64,000 bases of DNA from Falsiroseomonas oryzae (lineage in GTDB: Bacteria; Pseudomonadota; Alphaproteobacteria; Acetobacterales; Acetobacteraceae): assembly GCF_027856955.1 (NCBI RefSeq), contig NZ_JAPSMD010000001.1, positions 1 to 64,000 of the forward strand, written 5' to 3'. How positions within the stretch are numbered: the first letter of the stretch is position 1; the number at the start of each line of letters is the position of its first letter. The notes under the pieces were generated by a model. That model did no database searches, was not told the origin of the DNA, and was given only the letters and a program-made list of their open reading frames with translations. This document shows positions 56,259 to 64,000 of this stretch, piece by piece. The position numbers and the translations under genes are program-made.

Positions 56259-57146
56259 ATGGCCCAGGACACGCCCGCCGCCCGACTCGCCGCGCTGATG
56301 AGCGCCGCGCGTCCGGTGCTGGCCCCGGGCGTGTGGGACGGGCTGTCCGCCAAGGTCGCGCTGCGGGCAGCGGCCACGGCGCTGCATGCCTCGGGCGGCG
56401 CGATCGCGCGCGCCGCAGGCCAGCCGGACCTCGGGATCATCGGGCTGACCGAGATGTCGGCGCGGATCGCCGAGATCGTCGAGGCCGCCGGCGCCGTCCC
56501 GGTGATTGCCGACGCCGACACGGGCTATGGCGGGCCGCTGAACGTGGCGCAGACCGTGCGCTGCCTCGCGCGGCTCGGCGTCGCGGCGCTCCACCTCGAG
56601 GACCAGCCTTTCCCGAAGCGCTGCGGCCTGCTGGAGGGTGTGCAGGTGGTGCCGCGGGACGACATGCTGGCCCGGCTGCGCGCCGCACGCGCGGCGTGCC
56701 CGGCGGGAGGGCCGCTGCTGATCGCGCGCACCGATGCTGTGCAGGCCGAGGGCCTTGAATGCGCGCTCGACCGCATGCGGGCCTATCTTGCCGGCGGGGC
56801 CGACATCGCCTTCGTCGAGGGCCTGGACGACGCCGACGGCATCGCGCGCGCATCCGCGGCGCTGGCGCCGGCGCCACTGCTGTTCAACGCCAGCATGAGT
56901 GCGACCGGGCTGCCGCTGTCGCTGCAGGACCTCGCGGCCCTGCGGGTCGGCATCGTCATCTACCCCGGCGATGCGCAGCGCGCCGCGATCGCTGCCATGG
57001 ACCGCACCTTCGCCGCATTGCTGCAGGCCGGCGACAGCCGCGCGGTTGCCCGTGAGCTGGCACCTCCCGCGCTGCGCGACGAGCTGGTCGGCACGGCGGC
57101 ACTGATGGCCGCGGAAGCAAGCTGGAGCCGCCAGGGCGATGGCTGA
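56259..57146 (+). CDS. Isocitrate lyase/PEP mutase-superfamily lyase (2,3-dimethylmalate lyase-like)
   Basis: A 295-residue TIM-barrel protein. Metal-binding ADADTGYGG (about residue 87) and HLEDQPFPKRCG (about residue 115) match methylisocitrate / dimethylmalate / oxaloacetate-type lyases; the KRCG motif holds the catalytic Cys of the C-C lyases, arguing against PEP mutase or a decarboxylase. It cleaves a 2-substituted malate into pyruvate or glyoxylate plus an acid. The amidase gene overlaps its 3' end by 8 bases. It is divergent from a LeuCD-like dehydratase, as expected if the dehydratase makes its substrate. Confidence 0.9.
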   Translation: MAQDTPAARLAALMSAARPVLAPGVWDGLSAKVALRAAATALHASGGAIARAAGQPDLGIIGLTEMSARIAEIVEAAGAVPVIADADTGYGGPLNVAQTVRCLARLGVAALHLEDQPFPKRCGLLEGVQVVPRDDMLARLRAARAACPAGGPLLIARTDAVQAEGLECALDRMRAYLAGGADIAFVEGLDDADGIARASAALAPAPLLFNASMSATGLPLSLQDLAALRVGIVIYPGDAQRAAIAAMDRTFAALLQAGDSRAVARELAPPALRDELVGTAALMAAEASWSRQGDG

Positions 57147-58446
57147 GATCCCGACCATCTCGGAGGCCCTGCAGCACGGCACGTCCGGCAGCGAACTGCT
57201 GGAAGGCTGCCTCGCTCGCATAGCGGCGCGCGACGGCAAGCTGCATGCCTTCGTGCACCTGGACGCCGCAAGGGCACGGCAGGGCGCGGCTGCCGGTGCG
57301 TTGGCGGGCATACCCTGGGCGATCAAGGACACCTTCGACGTCGAGGGCCTGCCCTGCACCGCCAATTCCCGTCTTCGCGAAGGCCGTGTGGCAACGTGCG
57401 ACGCGGCGATCGTCACGGCGTTGCGCCGCGCGGGTGCCACGCTGCTGGGCAAGTTATCCACCTGGGAATACGGCACGGGAACCGGCGCCGAACATTTTGA
57501 CCTGCCCGCACCGCCGGCGCGCAATCCCTGGGACATGACGCGCTTCACCGGCGGCTCCTCCACGGGCGCGGGCGTCGCGGTCGCCACCGGCATGGCGCTC
57601 TTCGCCATCGGCTCCGACACCACCGGATCGGTGCGCCTGCCGGCTGCCGCCACCGGCACCTGCGGCGTGGTCATCACGGGCGGCCGCCTGCCGCTGGACG
57701 GCGCCTTGCCCAACACCTTCTCCATGGACCGCCCCGGCCCGATCGCCTGGACCGCCGAGGACGCCGCGATCGTGCTCGACGCCGTGTGCGGCACGCGGCT
57801 CCGTGCGCAGGGCACGGATGGTGCCGCCGGCCTGCGTGTCGGCGTGGTGCGCGACGCCGGGCCGGGATTTGCGGTGCCCGATGCGGACCTTGCCGCGGGC
57901 TTCGAGGCAGGGTTGGCGGTCCTGTTGCGCCTGGGCGCCCGCATCTCCGACGTGCAGCTGCCCTGGCCGGCATCCACCTGCCTGGATGCTGCAAGGCTGA
58001 TCGGCGCGGCGGAATCGGCCGCGATCCACGAGAAGGAACTGCGCGAGAGCCCCGGCCGCATGGGCGCGGCGCTCCGCGACAAGCTGCTCGCCGGCTGCGG
58101 CGTGCGCGCCGTGGACTACCTTGCAGCGCAGCGTTTCCGTCGCGCCTTCTCGGAGGCGATGGAGGCCCTGTTCGCGGAGCACGACGTGGTGCTGTCCCTG
58201 GGCGCGCTGCACCTGCCGCCGCGGCTCGGGGTCGAGCCGGAATCGACCGCCTACACCGGCGAGACGATGCTGACCCCCGCCAGCCTCGCGGGCCTGCCCG
58301 CCCTCGTGCAGTGCAACGGCTTCGCCGCCGGCGGACTTCCCCTGCATTGGCACGCCATGGCACGGCGGGGTGACGAGGCGTCGCTGTTCCGGCTTGCGAT
58401 GGCGTACGAGCGCGCCACGCCCTGGCGGGAGCGACGACCTTCATGA
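57139..58446 (+). CDS. Amidase signature-family amidohydrolase
   Basis: A 435-residue amidase with catalytic Lys in WAIKDTFDV (about residue 62), serines in TGGSSTGAGVAVATG and the cis-Ser segment GSDTTGSVRLPAA. It overlaps the lyase gene by 8 bases and is followed by a coupled small reading frame and a dipeptide-type ABC importer. It may release a carboxylic acid for the lyase/dehydratase steps from an imported amide. It is not closely similar to the amidase at 6315 outside the motifs. Confidence 0.93.
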   Translation: MAEIPTISEALQHGTSGSELLEGCLARIAARDGKLHAFVHLDAARARQGAAAGALAGIPWAIKDTFDVEGLPCTANSRLREGRVATCDAAIVTALRRAGATLLGKLSTWEYGTGTGAEHFDLPAPPARNPWDMTRFTGGSSTGAGVAVATGMALFAIGSDTTGSVRLPAAATGTCGVVITGGRLPLDGALPNTFSMDRPGPIAWTAEDAAIVLDAVCGTRLRAQGTDGAAGLRVGVVRDAGPGFAVPDADLAAGFEAGLAVLLRLGARISDVQLPWPASTCLDAARLIGAAESAAIHEKELRESPGRMGAALRDKLLAGCGVRAVDYLAAQRFRRAFSEAMEALFAEHDVVLSLGALHLPPRLGVEPESTAYTGETMLTPASLAGLPALVQCNGFAAGGLPLHWHAMARRGDEASLFRLAMAYERATPWRERRPS

Positions 58447-58595
58447 CGGGCGACATGGCAACGCGCGCAGCCGAACTGGCCGCAGCGATGGCGAATGCCG
58501 GCGCGCGGCTGCCGCGCGACTGGCCCAAGGAGCTTCGGCCGGCGAACCCCTCGGCCGATGATGACAACAAGACGGGAGAGCGTAGGAATGGGTGA
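58443..58595 (+). CDS. Possible 50-residue small protein coupled to amidase and binding-protein genes
   Basis: A short reading frame whose ATG overlaps the amidase stop (ATGA) and whose TGA overlaps the start of the binding-protein gene. The product has an alanine-rich helix (MATRAAELAAAMANAGARL) then a proline-rich, acidic tail; no membrane segment or known motif. Start and stop both couple to neighbours, as for the other genes in this operon, which favours it being real, but it could simply fill the gap. I do not recognise it. Confidence 0.45.
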   Translation: MTGDMATRAAELAAAMANAGARLPRDWPKELRPANPSADDDNKTGERRNG

Positions 58596-60141
58596 CGATC
58601 GCATGCCCGGCTTCGGCCGGCGCGGACTGCTTGCGGGCACAGCGGGGCTGGCGCTCGGCGGCGCCTTCGGGAAGCCGGTGATGGCCCAGGGGGCACGCAC
58701 GCTGCGCGTCCGCTTCGGCTCCGACATCTCGCAGCTGGATCCGGCGCGGATCTTCCAGAACGAGAACCAGTCCATCGCCAGCCACATCTACAACGGCCTG
58801 GTGCAGTACGATCAGCAGACCAACGCGATCGTGCCCGACCTGGCGACCGGCTATGAGGTCTCGGCCGACGGCACCGTCTGGACCTTCCGCCTGCGCCCGA
58901 ACGTCACCTGGCACAAGGGCTACGGCGCCTTCACCTCGGACGACGTGAAGTTCTCCTTCGAGCGCGTGCTCGATCCAGCGACCGGCAGCCTCTACCGCGG
59001 CCAGTTCGCCGGGCTCCGGGAGGTCCAGGCGCCGGACCCGATGACGGTGCGGCTGGTGCTGGATTCGGCGAACTCCGGCTTCCTGCACAAGCTCTGCGCC
59101 TTCAACCAGGGCTGGATCGTCTCGCGTCGCGCGGTCACCGAGATTGGCGAGCGCTACAGCATGAACCCGATCGGCACCGGGCCCTTCGTGTTCGAGCGCT
59201 GGACGGCGGGGAACGAGGTGCGGCTCTCGGCCAATCCCGACTACTTCGCTGGTCCCTCCACCCTCTCCGAGGTCGTCTTCCGCATCGTGCGCGACGAGAC
59301 GGCGGCGGCCATCGCGCTGGAGAACCGCGAGCTCGACATCTTCTACGCGCTGCAGACGCCGGAGGTGATCGAGCGCCTGCGCCGCGTGCAGGGCATCACG
59401 GTGCTCGACCGGCCGGCGAACAACACGGTCAACCTGGTGCTGAATACCACCGCGGGACCGCTGCGTGACATCCGCGTGCGCCGCGCGATGGCGCATGCGA
59501 TGAACCGACGCGCGCTGATCGACGGCTTCTTCCGCGGCACCAAGTTCGAGGCGACGAGCGTGCTCACCTCGACCTTCCAGGAATTCAGCGAGGAGGGCGT
59601 GCCGCGCTACGCCTTCGATCCCGATCGCGCCCGCGCCTTGCTGCGTGAGGCCAACGTTTCCAACTTCCGCTTCGAGATCACGACGGTCGGCCTCAATCCC
59701 TTCGACCGCTTCCCCGTCGCCCTCGCCAACGACCTGCAGCAGGTCGGCATCCAGGCGACCGTGCGCGTGCTGGAGCGCGGCGCCTATGTCCAGGCGCGCA
59801 GCAGCGGCAACGTGCAGTCCTGCATCACCGCCGTGGTGGGTCCGCCCGATCCGGACAGCCCGCTGGTCACGCTCTATCACACGCGCAGCCATCCGCCGGG
59901 GCTCAACACCTCGCGCTACGACCGCGCGGACGATCTGCTGGCGGAAGCCGCGCGCGCGCCCGACCTGGCCGGGCGACGCGCCGTCTACAACCGCCTGCTG
60001 CGCCAGACCATGGACGACCTGCCCGTGATCCCGCTCTACGCGGACCGGCTGTTCATCGCGCATGGCCCGACGGTGGCGGGCTTCGTGCAGAACAGCCTGT
60101 TCACGGTGAACGTCACGCCGGTCTCGCTGCGCAGCGCCTGA
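58588..60141 (+). CDS. ABC importer substrate-binding protein, family 5 (DppA/OppA-like)
   Basis: A 517-residue periplasmic binding protein. A signal peptide with GRRGLLAGTAGLALGGAFG ends near residue 34 (VMA). SBP_bac_5 signatures are present (YEVSADGTVWTFRLRPNVTWHKG, SDDVKFSFERVLDP). GGGAGAGCGTAGGA precedes the start at 58588. Its stop overlaps the oppB-like start by one base (TGATG). The ligand is unknown; the neighbouring amidase hints at a peptide or amide. Confidence 0.95.
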   Translation: MGDDRMPGFGRRGLLAGTAGLALGGAFGKPVMAQGARTLRVRFGSDISQLDPARIFQNENQSIASHIYNGLVQYDQQTNAIVPDLATGYEVSADGTVWTFRLRPNVTWHKGYGAFTSDDVKFSFERVLDPATGSLYRGQFAGLREVQAPDPMTVRLVLDSANSGFLHKLCAFNQGWIVSRRAVTEIGERYSMNPIGTGPFVFERWTAGNEVRLSANPDYFAGPSTLSEVVFRIVRDETAAAIALENRELDIFYALQTPEVIERLRRVQGITVLDRPANNTVNLVLNTTAGPLRDIRVRRAMAHAMNRRALIDGFFRGTKFEATSVLTSTFQEFSEEGVPRYAFDPDRARALLREANVSNFRFEITTVGLNPFDRFPVALANDLQQVGIQATVRVLERGAYVQARSSGNVQSCITAVVGPPDPDSPLVTLYHTRSHPPGLNTSRYDRADDLLAEAARAPDLAGRRAVYNRLLRQTMDDLPVIPLYADRLFIAHGPTVAGFVQNSLFTVNVTPVSLRSA

Positions 60142-61082
60142 TGCTGTTCCACGTCGCCCGTTGCGCCGGCCAGCTGGCCGTCGCGCTGGTCGGGATCGTC
60201 ACCGTGGCCTTCTTCCTGATGCGGGCCATCCCGGGCGATCCCGCCCTCTACATGCTGGGCGACTTCGCCACGGCCGAGGCGCTCGCGACCTTGCGCGCGC
60301 GCCTCGGCCTCGACCTGCCGGTCTGGCAGCAATACTTCGTCTTCCTCGCCCGCGCGGCGCAGGGCGACCTCGGCAGCTCCGTGGTCACCGGCCAGCCCGC
60401 GCTGGCGGAGATCTGGGCCGCTGTCCCGCCCTCCGCCGCCCTGGCGGTGGCGGGCATGCTGGTCGCGGTGCTGGCCGGCGTGCCGCTCGGCATCGTCGCC
60501 GCGGTGCGCCAGGGCAGCGCGACGGATGTTGCGGTGATGCTCGTCGCGCTCGGCGGCATCTCCTTCCCGGTCTTCTGGGTCGGGCTGGTGGCGATCCTCA
60601 CATTCTCCCACGCGCTCGGGCTCTTCCCGGCGCTCGGCGCGGCCAGCGAGCCTGGGTTCTGGAAGGGGCTGCACCACATGGCGCTGCCGGCGCTGGTGCT
60701 CGGCCTTTCCGTCGCCGCCTACATCGCGCGGCTCACGCGCTCCGCCATGCTGGAAGTGCTGGGCCAGGACCACATCCGGGTCGCGCGCGCCATGGGCGTG
60801 CCTGAGCGGCGCATCGTCTGGAAGCTCGCCTTCCGCAACGCGCTAATCCCTGTGCTGGCGGTGATCGGCGTGACCTTTGCCTGGTCGCTCGGCAATGCGA
60901 TCCTTGTGGAAGCGGTGTTCAGCAGGCCGGGCCTTGGCTCCACGATCCTCAAGGCAATCCTGGCGCGTGACTACCAACTGGTGCAGGCGGGCGTGCTCGT
61001 GCTGGCCGCGGCCGTCGTGCTGCTCAATACCGCGCTCGACCTGATCTACGGCGCGATCGACCCGAGGCTCCGTCGCCAATGA
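60141..61082 (+). CDS. ABC importer permease, OppB/DppB type
   Basis: A 313-residue inner-membrane permease: N-terminal membrane segment (VARCAGQLAVALVGIVTVAF), five more, and the EAA loop RVARAMGVPERRIVWKLAFRNALIPV. It forms the pore with the next gene's product and overlaps it by 4 bases. Operon order (binding protein, B, C, D, F) is canonical. Confidence 0.95.
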   Translation: MLFHVARCAGQLAVALVGIVTVAFFLMRAIPGDPALYMLGDFATAEALATLRARLGLDLPVWQQYFVFLARAAQGDLGSSVVTGQPALAEIWAAVPPSAALAVAGMLVAVLAGVPLGIVAAVRQGSATDVAVMLVALGGISFPVFWVGLVAILTFSHALGLFPALGAASEPGFWKGLHHMALPALVLGLSVAAYIARLTRSAMLEVLGQDHIRVARAMGVPERRIVWKLAFRNALIPVLAVIGVTFAWSLGNAILVEAVFSRPGLGSTILKAILARDYQLVQAGVLVLAAAVVLLNTALDLIYGAIDPRLRRQ

Positions 61083-61978
61083 GTGCAACCTCGGATGAGA
61101 TGGATGCGGCCGAGGAGGCAGCGTCACGCCGGCGCGCCACGATCCGGCGCTACACGCGCCATCCCGGCCTCGTCATCGGTGCGGTCGGCGTGCTGCTTCT
61201 GATTCTCGTGGCGCTCTTCGCCCCTTGGATCGCGCCGCATTCGCCGACGCGCACCGACCTGATGAACAACCTTGCGGCACCGTCCGCGACCTATCCGCTG
61301 GGGACCGACCAGTTCGGCCGATGTGTCTTGTCCCGCCTGATCTACGGCGCGCAGGTGTCGCTGCAGGTCGGCTTCTTCGTCGTGCTCATCTCGCTGGGCG
61401 CAGGAACGCTGCTTGGCGCCGTGGCGGGCTACGCCGGCGGCTGGATCGAGCGCGCGCTGGTCGCCTGCATCGATATCCTGCTGGCCTTCCCGTCCTTCCT
61501 GCTTGCGCTGGCGCTCGTGGCGGCGCGCGGCAACACGCTGGATTCGATCGTGCTTGCGGTGGCCATCGCCTACACGCCGCGCGTGGCGGCGGTGATGCGC
61601 TCCGTCGTGCTGACCATCCGGCCGCGCCCCTTCATCGAGGCGTCGCGCGCCATCGGCCTCTCGCCCTGGCGCATCGTGGTGCGGCACGTCATCCCGAACG
61701 CGCTGCCGCCGGTCATCGTCGTCGCGACGATCAGCGCGGCCACGGCCATCCTGGCGGAGGCCGGCCTGTCGTTCCTCGGCCTCGGCGTGCAGCCGCCCAC
61801 GCCCACCTGGGGCAACGTCATCGCGGAGGGGCAGACCTCGATCACGACCAACCCGATGATCTCCCTCTCGGCCGGGCTCTGCATCGCCTTCACGGTGGTC
61901 GTGCTGAACCTTCTCGGGGATGGCCTGCGCGACACGCTGGACCCGCAGATGCGGCGCAGCACGGGCAAGCTGCTGTGA
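61079..61978 (+). CDS. ABC importer permease, OppC/DppC type
   Basis: A 299-residue permease with a short charged N-terminus, six hydrophobic segments, the LGTDQFGRCVLSRLIYGAQ stretch and the EAA loop FIEASRAIGLSPWRIVVRHVI. It overlaps the OppB-type gene by 4 bases and the OppD-type gene by GTGA. Confidence 0.95.
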   Translation: MSATSDEMDAAEEAASRRRATIRRYTRHPGLVIGAVGVLLLILVALFAPWIAPHSPTRTDLMNNLAAPSATYPLGTDQFGRCVLSRLIYGAQVSLQVGFFVVLISLGAGTLLGAVAGYAGGWIERALVACIDILLAFPSFLLALALVAARGNTLDSIVLAVAIAYTPRVAAVMRSVVLTIRPRPFIEASRAIGLSPWRIVVRHVIPNALPPVIVVATISAATAILAEAGLSFLGLGVQPPTPTWGNVIAEGQTSITTNPMISLSAGLCIAFTVVVLNLLGDGLRDTLDPQMRRSTGKLL

Positions 61979-62958
61979 GCGCCGCCTTCGCACTTCGCGG
62001 ACTGACGGCGGCCGTGCCGGGCGACAAGGGCCCTGTGCGGCTGGTCGAGGACGTGTCGCTGGAGGTCGATGCCGGCGAGACCCTCGCGGTGGTCGGGGAG
62101 AGCGGCTCCGGCAAGACCGTCACCTTCACGTCGGCGCTCGGCCTCCTCCCGCGCCCGGGACGTGTCATTGCCGGAGAGGCGATGCTGGACGGCGTGGACC
62201 TGCTGAAGCTGCCGGCGGAGGACCTCCGCTGCATGCGCGGCGCCCGCATCGGCATGGTGTTCCAGGATCCGCTCACCGGCCTGAACCCGGTCTTCAGGAT
62301 CGGCGACCAGATCGCGGAGGTGCTGCGCGCGCACCAGCCAGTCTCGCGCCGCGCCGCGCGCGACCGGGCGGTGGAGCTGCTGCGCCGGGTGCAGATCCCG
62401 GACCCGGCGCGCCGGATCGACGACTATCCGCACCAGTTCTCCGGCGGGATGCGGCAGCGCGTCCTCATCGCGATGGCGATCGCGCTCGGGCCGCGCGTAC
62501 TGATCGCGGACGAACCCACCACGGCGCTCGACGTGACGGTGCAGGCGCAGGTGCTCGACCTGCTGGGCGACCTTCGCCGGGCCGATGGCATGGCCATGGT
62601 GCTGATCACGCACGACCTTGGCGTCGTGGCACGGCAGGCCGACCGCGTCGCGGTGATGTATGCCGGACGCGTCGTTGAGACCGGCACGGTCGAGCAGGTG
62701 TTCCGCGCCCCGCGCCATCCCTACACCGTCGCCCTGTTCCGCAGCATGCCCGACCTCGATGCGCCGGCCGGCAGCATGCTCGCCCCGATCGCCGGGAGCC
62801 CGCCCGATCCGGCGCGCCGGCCGGCCGGCTGCGCCTTCGCCCCGCGCTGTCTCGTCGCGGATGATCTCATGGCCTGCCGGAGCGAGACGCCGCGTCTGCG
62901 CGGTGCGCCACACGCGGCGGCCTGCCATCGCCTGGATGAGCGGGAGCCGACCGCATGA
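61975..62958 (+). CDS. Dipeptide/oligopeptide ABC importer ATPase, OppD/DppD type (GTG start)
   Basis: A 327-residue ATPase: Walker A GESGSGKTVTF, signature [15 protein letters not shown], Walker [13 protein letters not shown], and the C-terminal GCAFAPRC cysteine motif. The GTG at 61975 overlaps the permease stop (GTGA) and gives a standard N-terminus; no ATG lies nearby. Confidence 0.95.
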   Translation: MSAAFALRGLTAAVPGDKGPVRLVEDVSLEVDAGETLAVVGESGSGKTVTFTSALGLLPRPGRVIAGEAMLDGVDLLKLPAEDLRCMRGARIGMVFQDPLTGLNPVFRIGDQIAEVLRAHQPVSRRAARDRAVELLRRVQIPDPARRIDDYPHQFSGGMRQRVLIAMAIALGPRVLIADEPTTALDVTVQAQVLDLLGDLRRADGMAMVLITHDLGVVARQADRVAVMYAGRVVETGTVEQVFRAPRHPYTVALFRSMPDLDAPAGSMLAPIAGSPPDPARRPAGCAFAPRCLVADDLMACRSETPRLRGAPHAAACHRLDEREPTA

Positions 62959-63986
62959 GTGCGCTCCTCGAGGTCGCCGATCTGCGGAAGAGCTTCGCCG
63001 GCGGCCGTAGCCTGTTCGGCGGCGCCAGGCCGATGGTGCGCGCCGTCGACGGCATCTCTTTCGATCTCGCGCGCGGCGAGACGCTCGGGCTTGTCGGCGA
63101 GACGGGCAGCGGCAAGAGCACGCTCGGGCGCCTTGTGCTTCGGCTGATTGAGCCGAGCGCCGGACAGGTAAGGTTCGAGGGCCAGGACGTCACGCGCGCT
63201 TCACGCACGGCCATGCGCGCATTGCGGCCGCGCATGCAGATGGTGTTCCAGGATCCCTACGGTTCGCTGGATCCGCGCATGACGGCGGGCGAGATCGTGG
63301 CGGAGCCGATGACGGCACATGGTATGGCGCGCGCGGAGGCCATGCGCCGCGCGAACGACCTGATGGAGCAGGTCGGTCTCCGCCGGGCGATGGCCACGCG
63401 CTACCCGCACGAGTTCTCCGGCGGCCAGCGCCAGCGCATCGGGATCGCGCGCGCCATTGCCCTTGACCCCGCCCTCGTCGTGCTGGACGAGCCGGTCTCC
63501 GCGCTCGACGTCTCGGTCCAGGCGCAGATCCTCAACCTGCTCGCGGAGATCCAGGCGCGTTCCTCCGTCGCCTATCTCTTCATTGCGCATGACCTGGCCG
63601 TGGTGCGTCATGTCAGTGACCGCGTCGCGGTGATGTATCTCGGCCGCATCGTGGAGATCGCACCACGCGATGCCCTCTATGGCGCGCCGCGTCACCCGTA
63701 CACGGTCTCGCTGCTCTCGGCGGTGCCGCGGCCCGACCCTGCACGGGAGAAGTCGCGCATCCGAAGCCGCCCGATCGGCGAGATCGGCAGCGCCGCCGCG
63801 CTCCCGTCGGGCTGCCGCTTCCACCCGCGCTGTCCGCGTGCGCGTCTGGTCGCCGCGCGGGGCGGTGAGACCCTGCCCGCCGCGGGCACCCACCTGCCGC
63901 GCGCCTGCGTGGAGCAGGACCCCGTGCCGGCTCCGGTCGGTGCCGCGGCGCATCTCGCCGCCTGCCACTTTCCCGACGAGACCTGA
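62955..63986 (+). CDS. Dipeptide/oligopeptide ABC importer ATPase, OppF/DppF type
   Basis: A 343-residue ATPase: Walker A GETGSGKSTLG, signature [15 protein letters not shown], Walker [13 protein letters not shown]. The C-terminal extension has GCRFHPRCPRA, but the third cysteine usually found a few residues later is absent and the tail is somewhat longer than in the other OppF-type protein here. It overlaps the OppD-type gene by ATGA and completes the importer. Confidence 0.95.
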   Translation: MSALLEVADLRKSFAGGRSLFGGARPMVRAVDGISFDLARGETLGLVGETGSGKSTLGRLVLRLIEPSAGQVRFEGQDVTRASRTAMRALRPRMQMVFQDPYGSLDPRMTAGEIVAEPMTAHGMARAEAMRRANDLMEQVGLRRAMATRYPHEFSGGQRQRIGIARAIALDPALVVLDEPVSALDVSVQAQILNLLAEIQARSSVAYLFIAHDLAVVRHVSDRVAVMYLGRIVEIAPRDALYGAPRHPYTVSLLSAVPRPDPAREKSRIRSRPIGEIGSAAALPSGCRFHPRCPRARLVAARGGETLPAAGTHLPRACVEQDPVPAPVGAAAHLAACHFPDET

Positions 63987-63996
63987 GGAGATCGCG

Positions 63997-64000
63997 ATGG
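63997..64000 (+). CDS. Probable start of the next operon gene (cut by window edge)
   Basis: GAGGAG, seven bases before an ATG at 63997 and just after the OppF-type stop, looks like the start of a further gene in the importer operon. Only the first codon is visible, so nothing can be said of its product. Confidence 0.5.

Overview
The window is uniformly high-GC, densely coded bacterial chromosome. The many Bug/TctC periplasmic receptors, the OxyR-KatG pair, and the abundant LysR, IclR and GntR catabolic regulators suggest an environmental alphaproteobacterium such as the Acetobacteraceae (Roseomonas-like), though a Burkholderiales relative cannot be excluded from the sequence alone. There are no rRNA or tRNA genes, insertion sequences, phage genes or CRISPR arrays. 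Base composition shows no obvious island.

Region by region. (1) 1-7601: a hydantoinase A gene (cut by the window edge) with a Bug receptor, a LysR gene, and a second operon of Bug receptor, creatininase-like protein, maleate isomerase-like protein and amidase. The LysR gene lies between two inverted copies of one promoter/operator segment. (2) 7598-11120: oxyR and katG, divergent, with an OxyR-type site, then two strong hairpins. (3) 11213-18567: a minus-strand operon, led by a GntR and an IclR gene, encoding a DUF1537 four-carbon acid sugar kinase, PdxA2, an iron-type alcohol dehydrogenase, a sialidase-like propeller and a Bug receptor. (4) 18597-20889: a tartrate/D-malate dehydrogenase-like enzyme and a Bug receptor, divergent from the GntR. 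(5) 20919-26610: a GntR-controlled group (two alpha/beta hydrolases, an Ldh2-type oxidoreductase, a VOC dioxygenase, a Bug receptor) with the same 30-base operator-like element at two promoters. (6) 26638-36948: a ten-gene minus-strand operon (GST, CoA-transferase, carboxymuconolactone decarboxylase-like protein, amidohydrolase, three Bug receptors in a row, enoyl-CoA hydratase, D-2-hydroxyacid dehydrogenase, HutC-type regulator), divergent from a two-subunit class I fumarase/tartrate dehydratase. (7) 36957-44823: twin hairpins, an Asp/Glu-racemase-like protein and a complete dipeptide-type ABC importer with an M20 amidohydrolase. (8) 44905-52562: an OmpR-type two-component system divergent from a 1838-residue RTX protein. 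(9) 52580-64000: a Bug receptor, a LeuCD-type dehydratase with IclR regulator, a divergent isocitrate-lyase-family enzyme, an amidase, a 50-residue small protein and a second complete dipeptide-type ABC importer.

The common theme is scavenging of small carboxylates, amides and peptides: nine Bug receptors but no TctA/TctB membrane subunits, two ABC importers, and at least five self-contained catabolic modules, most with their own regulator and recognisable operator palindromes. The most unusual object is the giant protein at 47046-52562. It joins a seven-blade FG-GAP propeller of the integrin-alpha type, RTX calcium-binding repeats, and an I-like domain whose metal site reads like an integrin beta subunit, in one secreted-type polypeptide.
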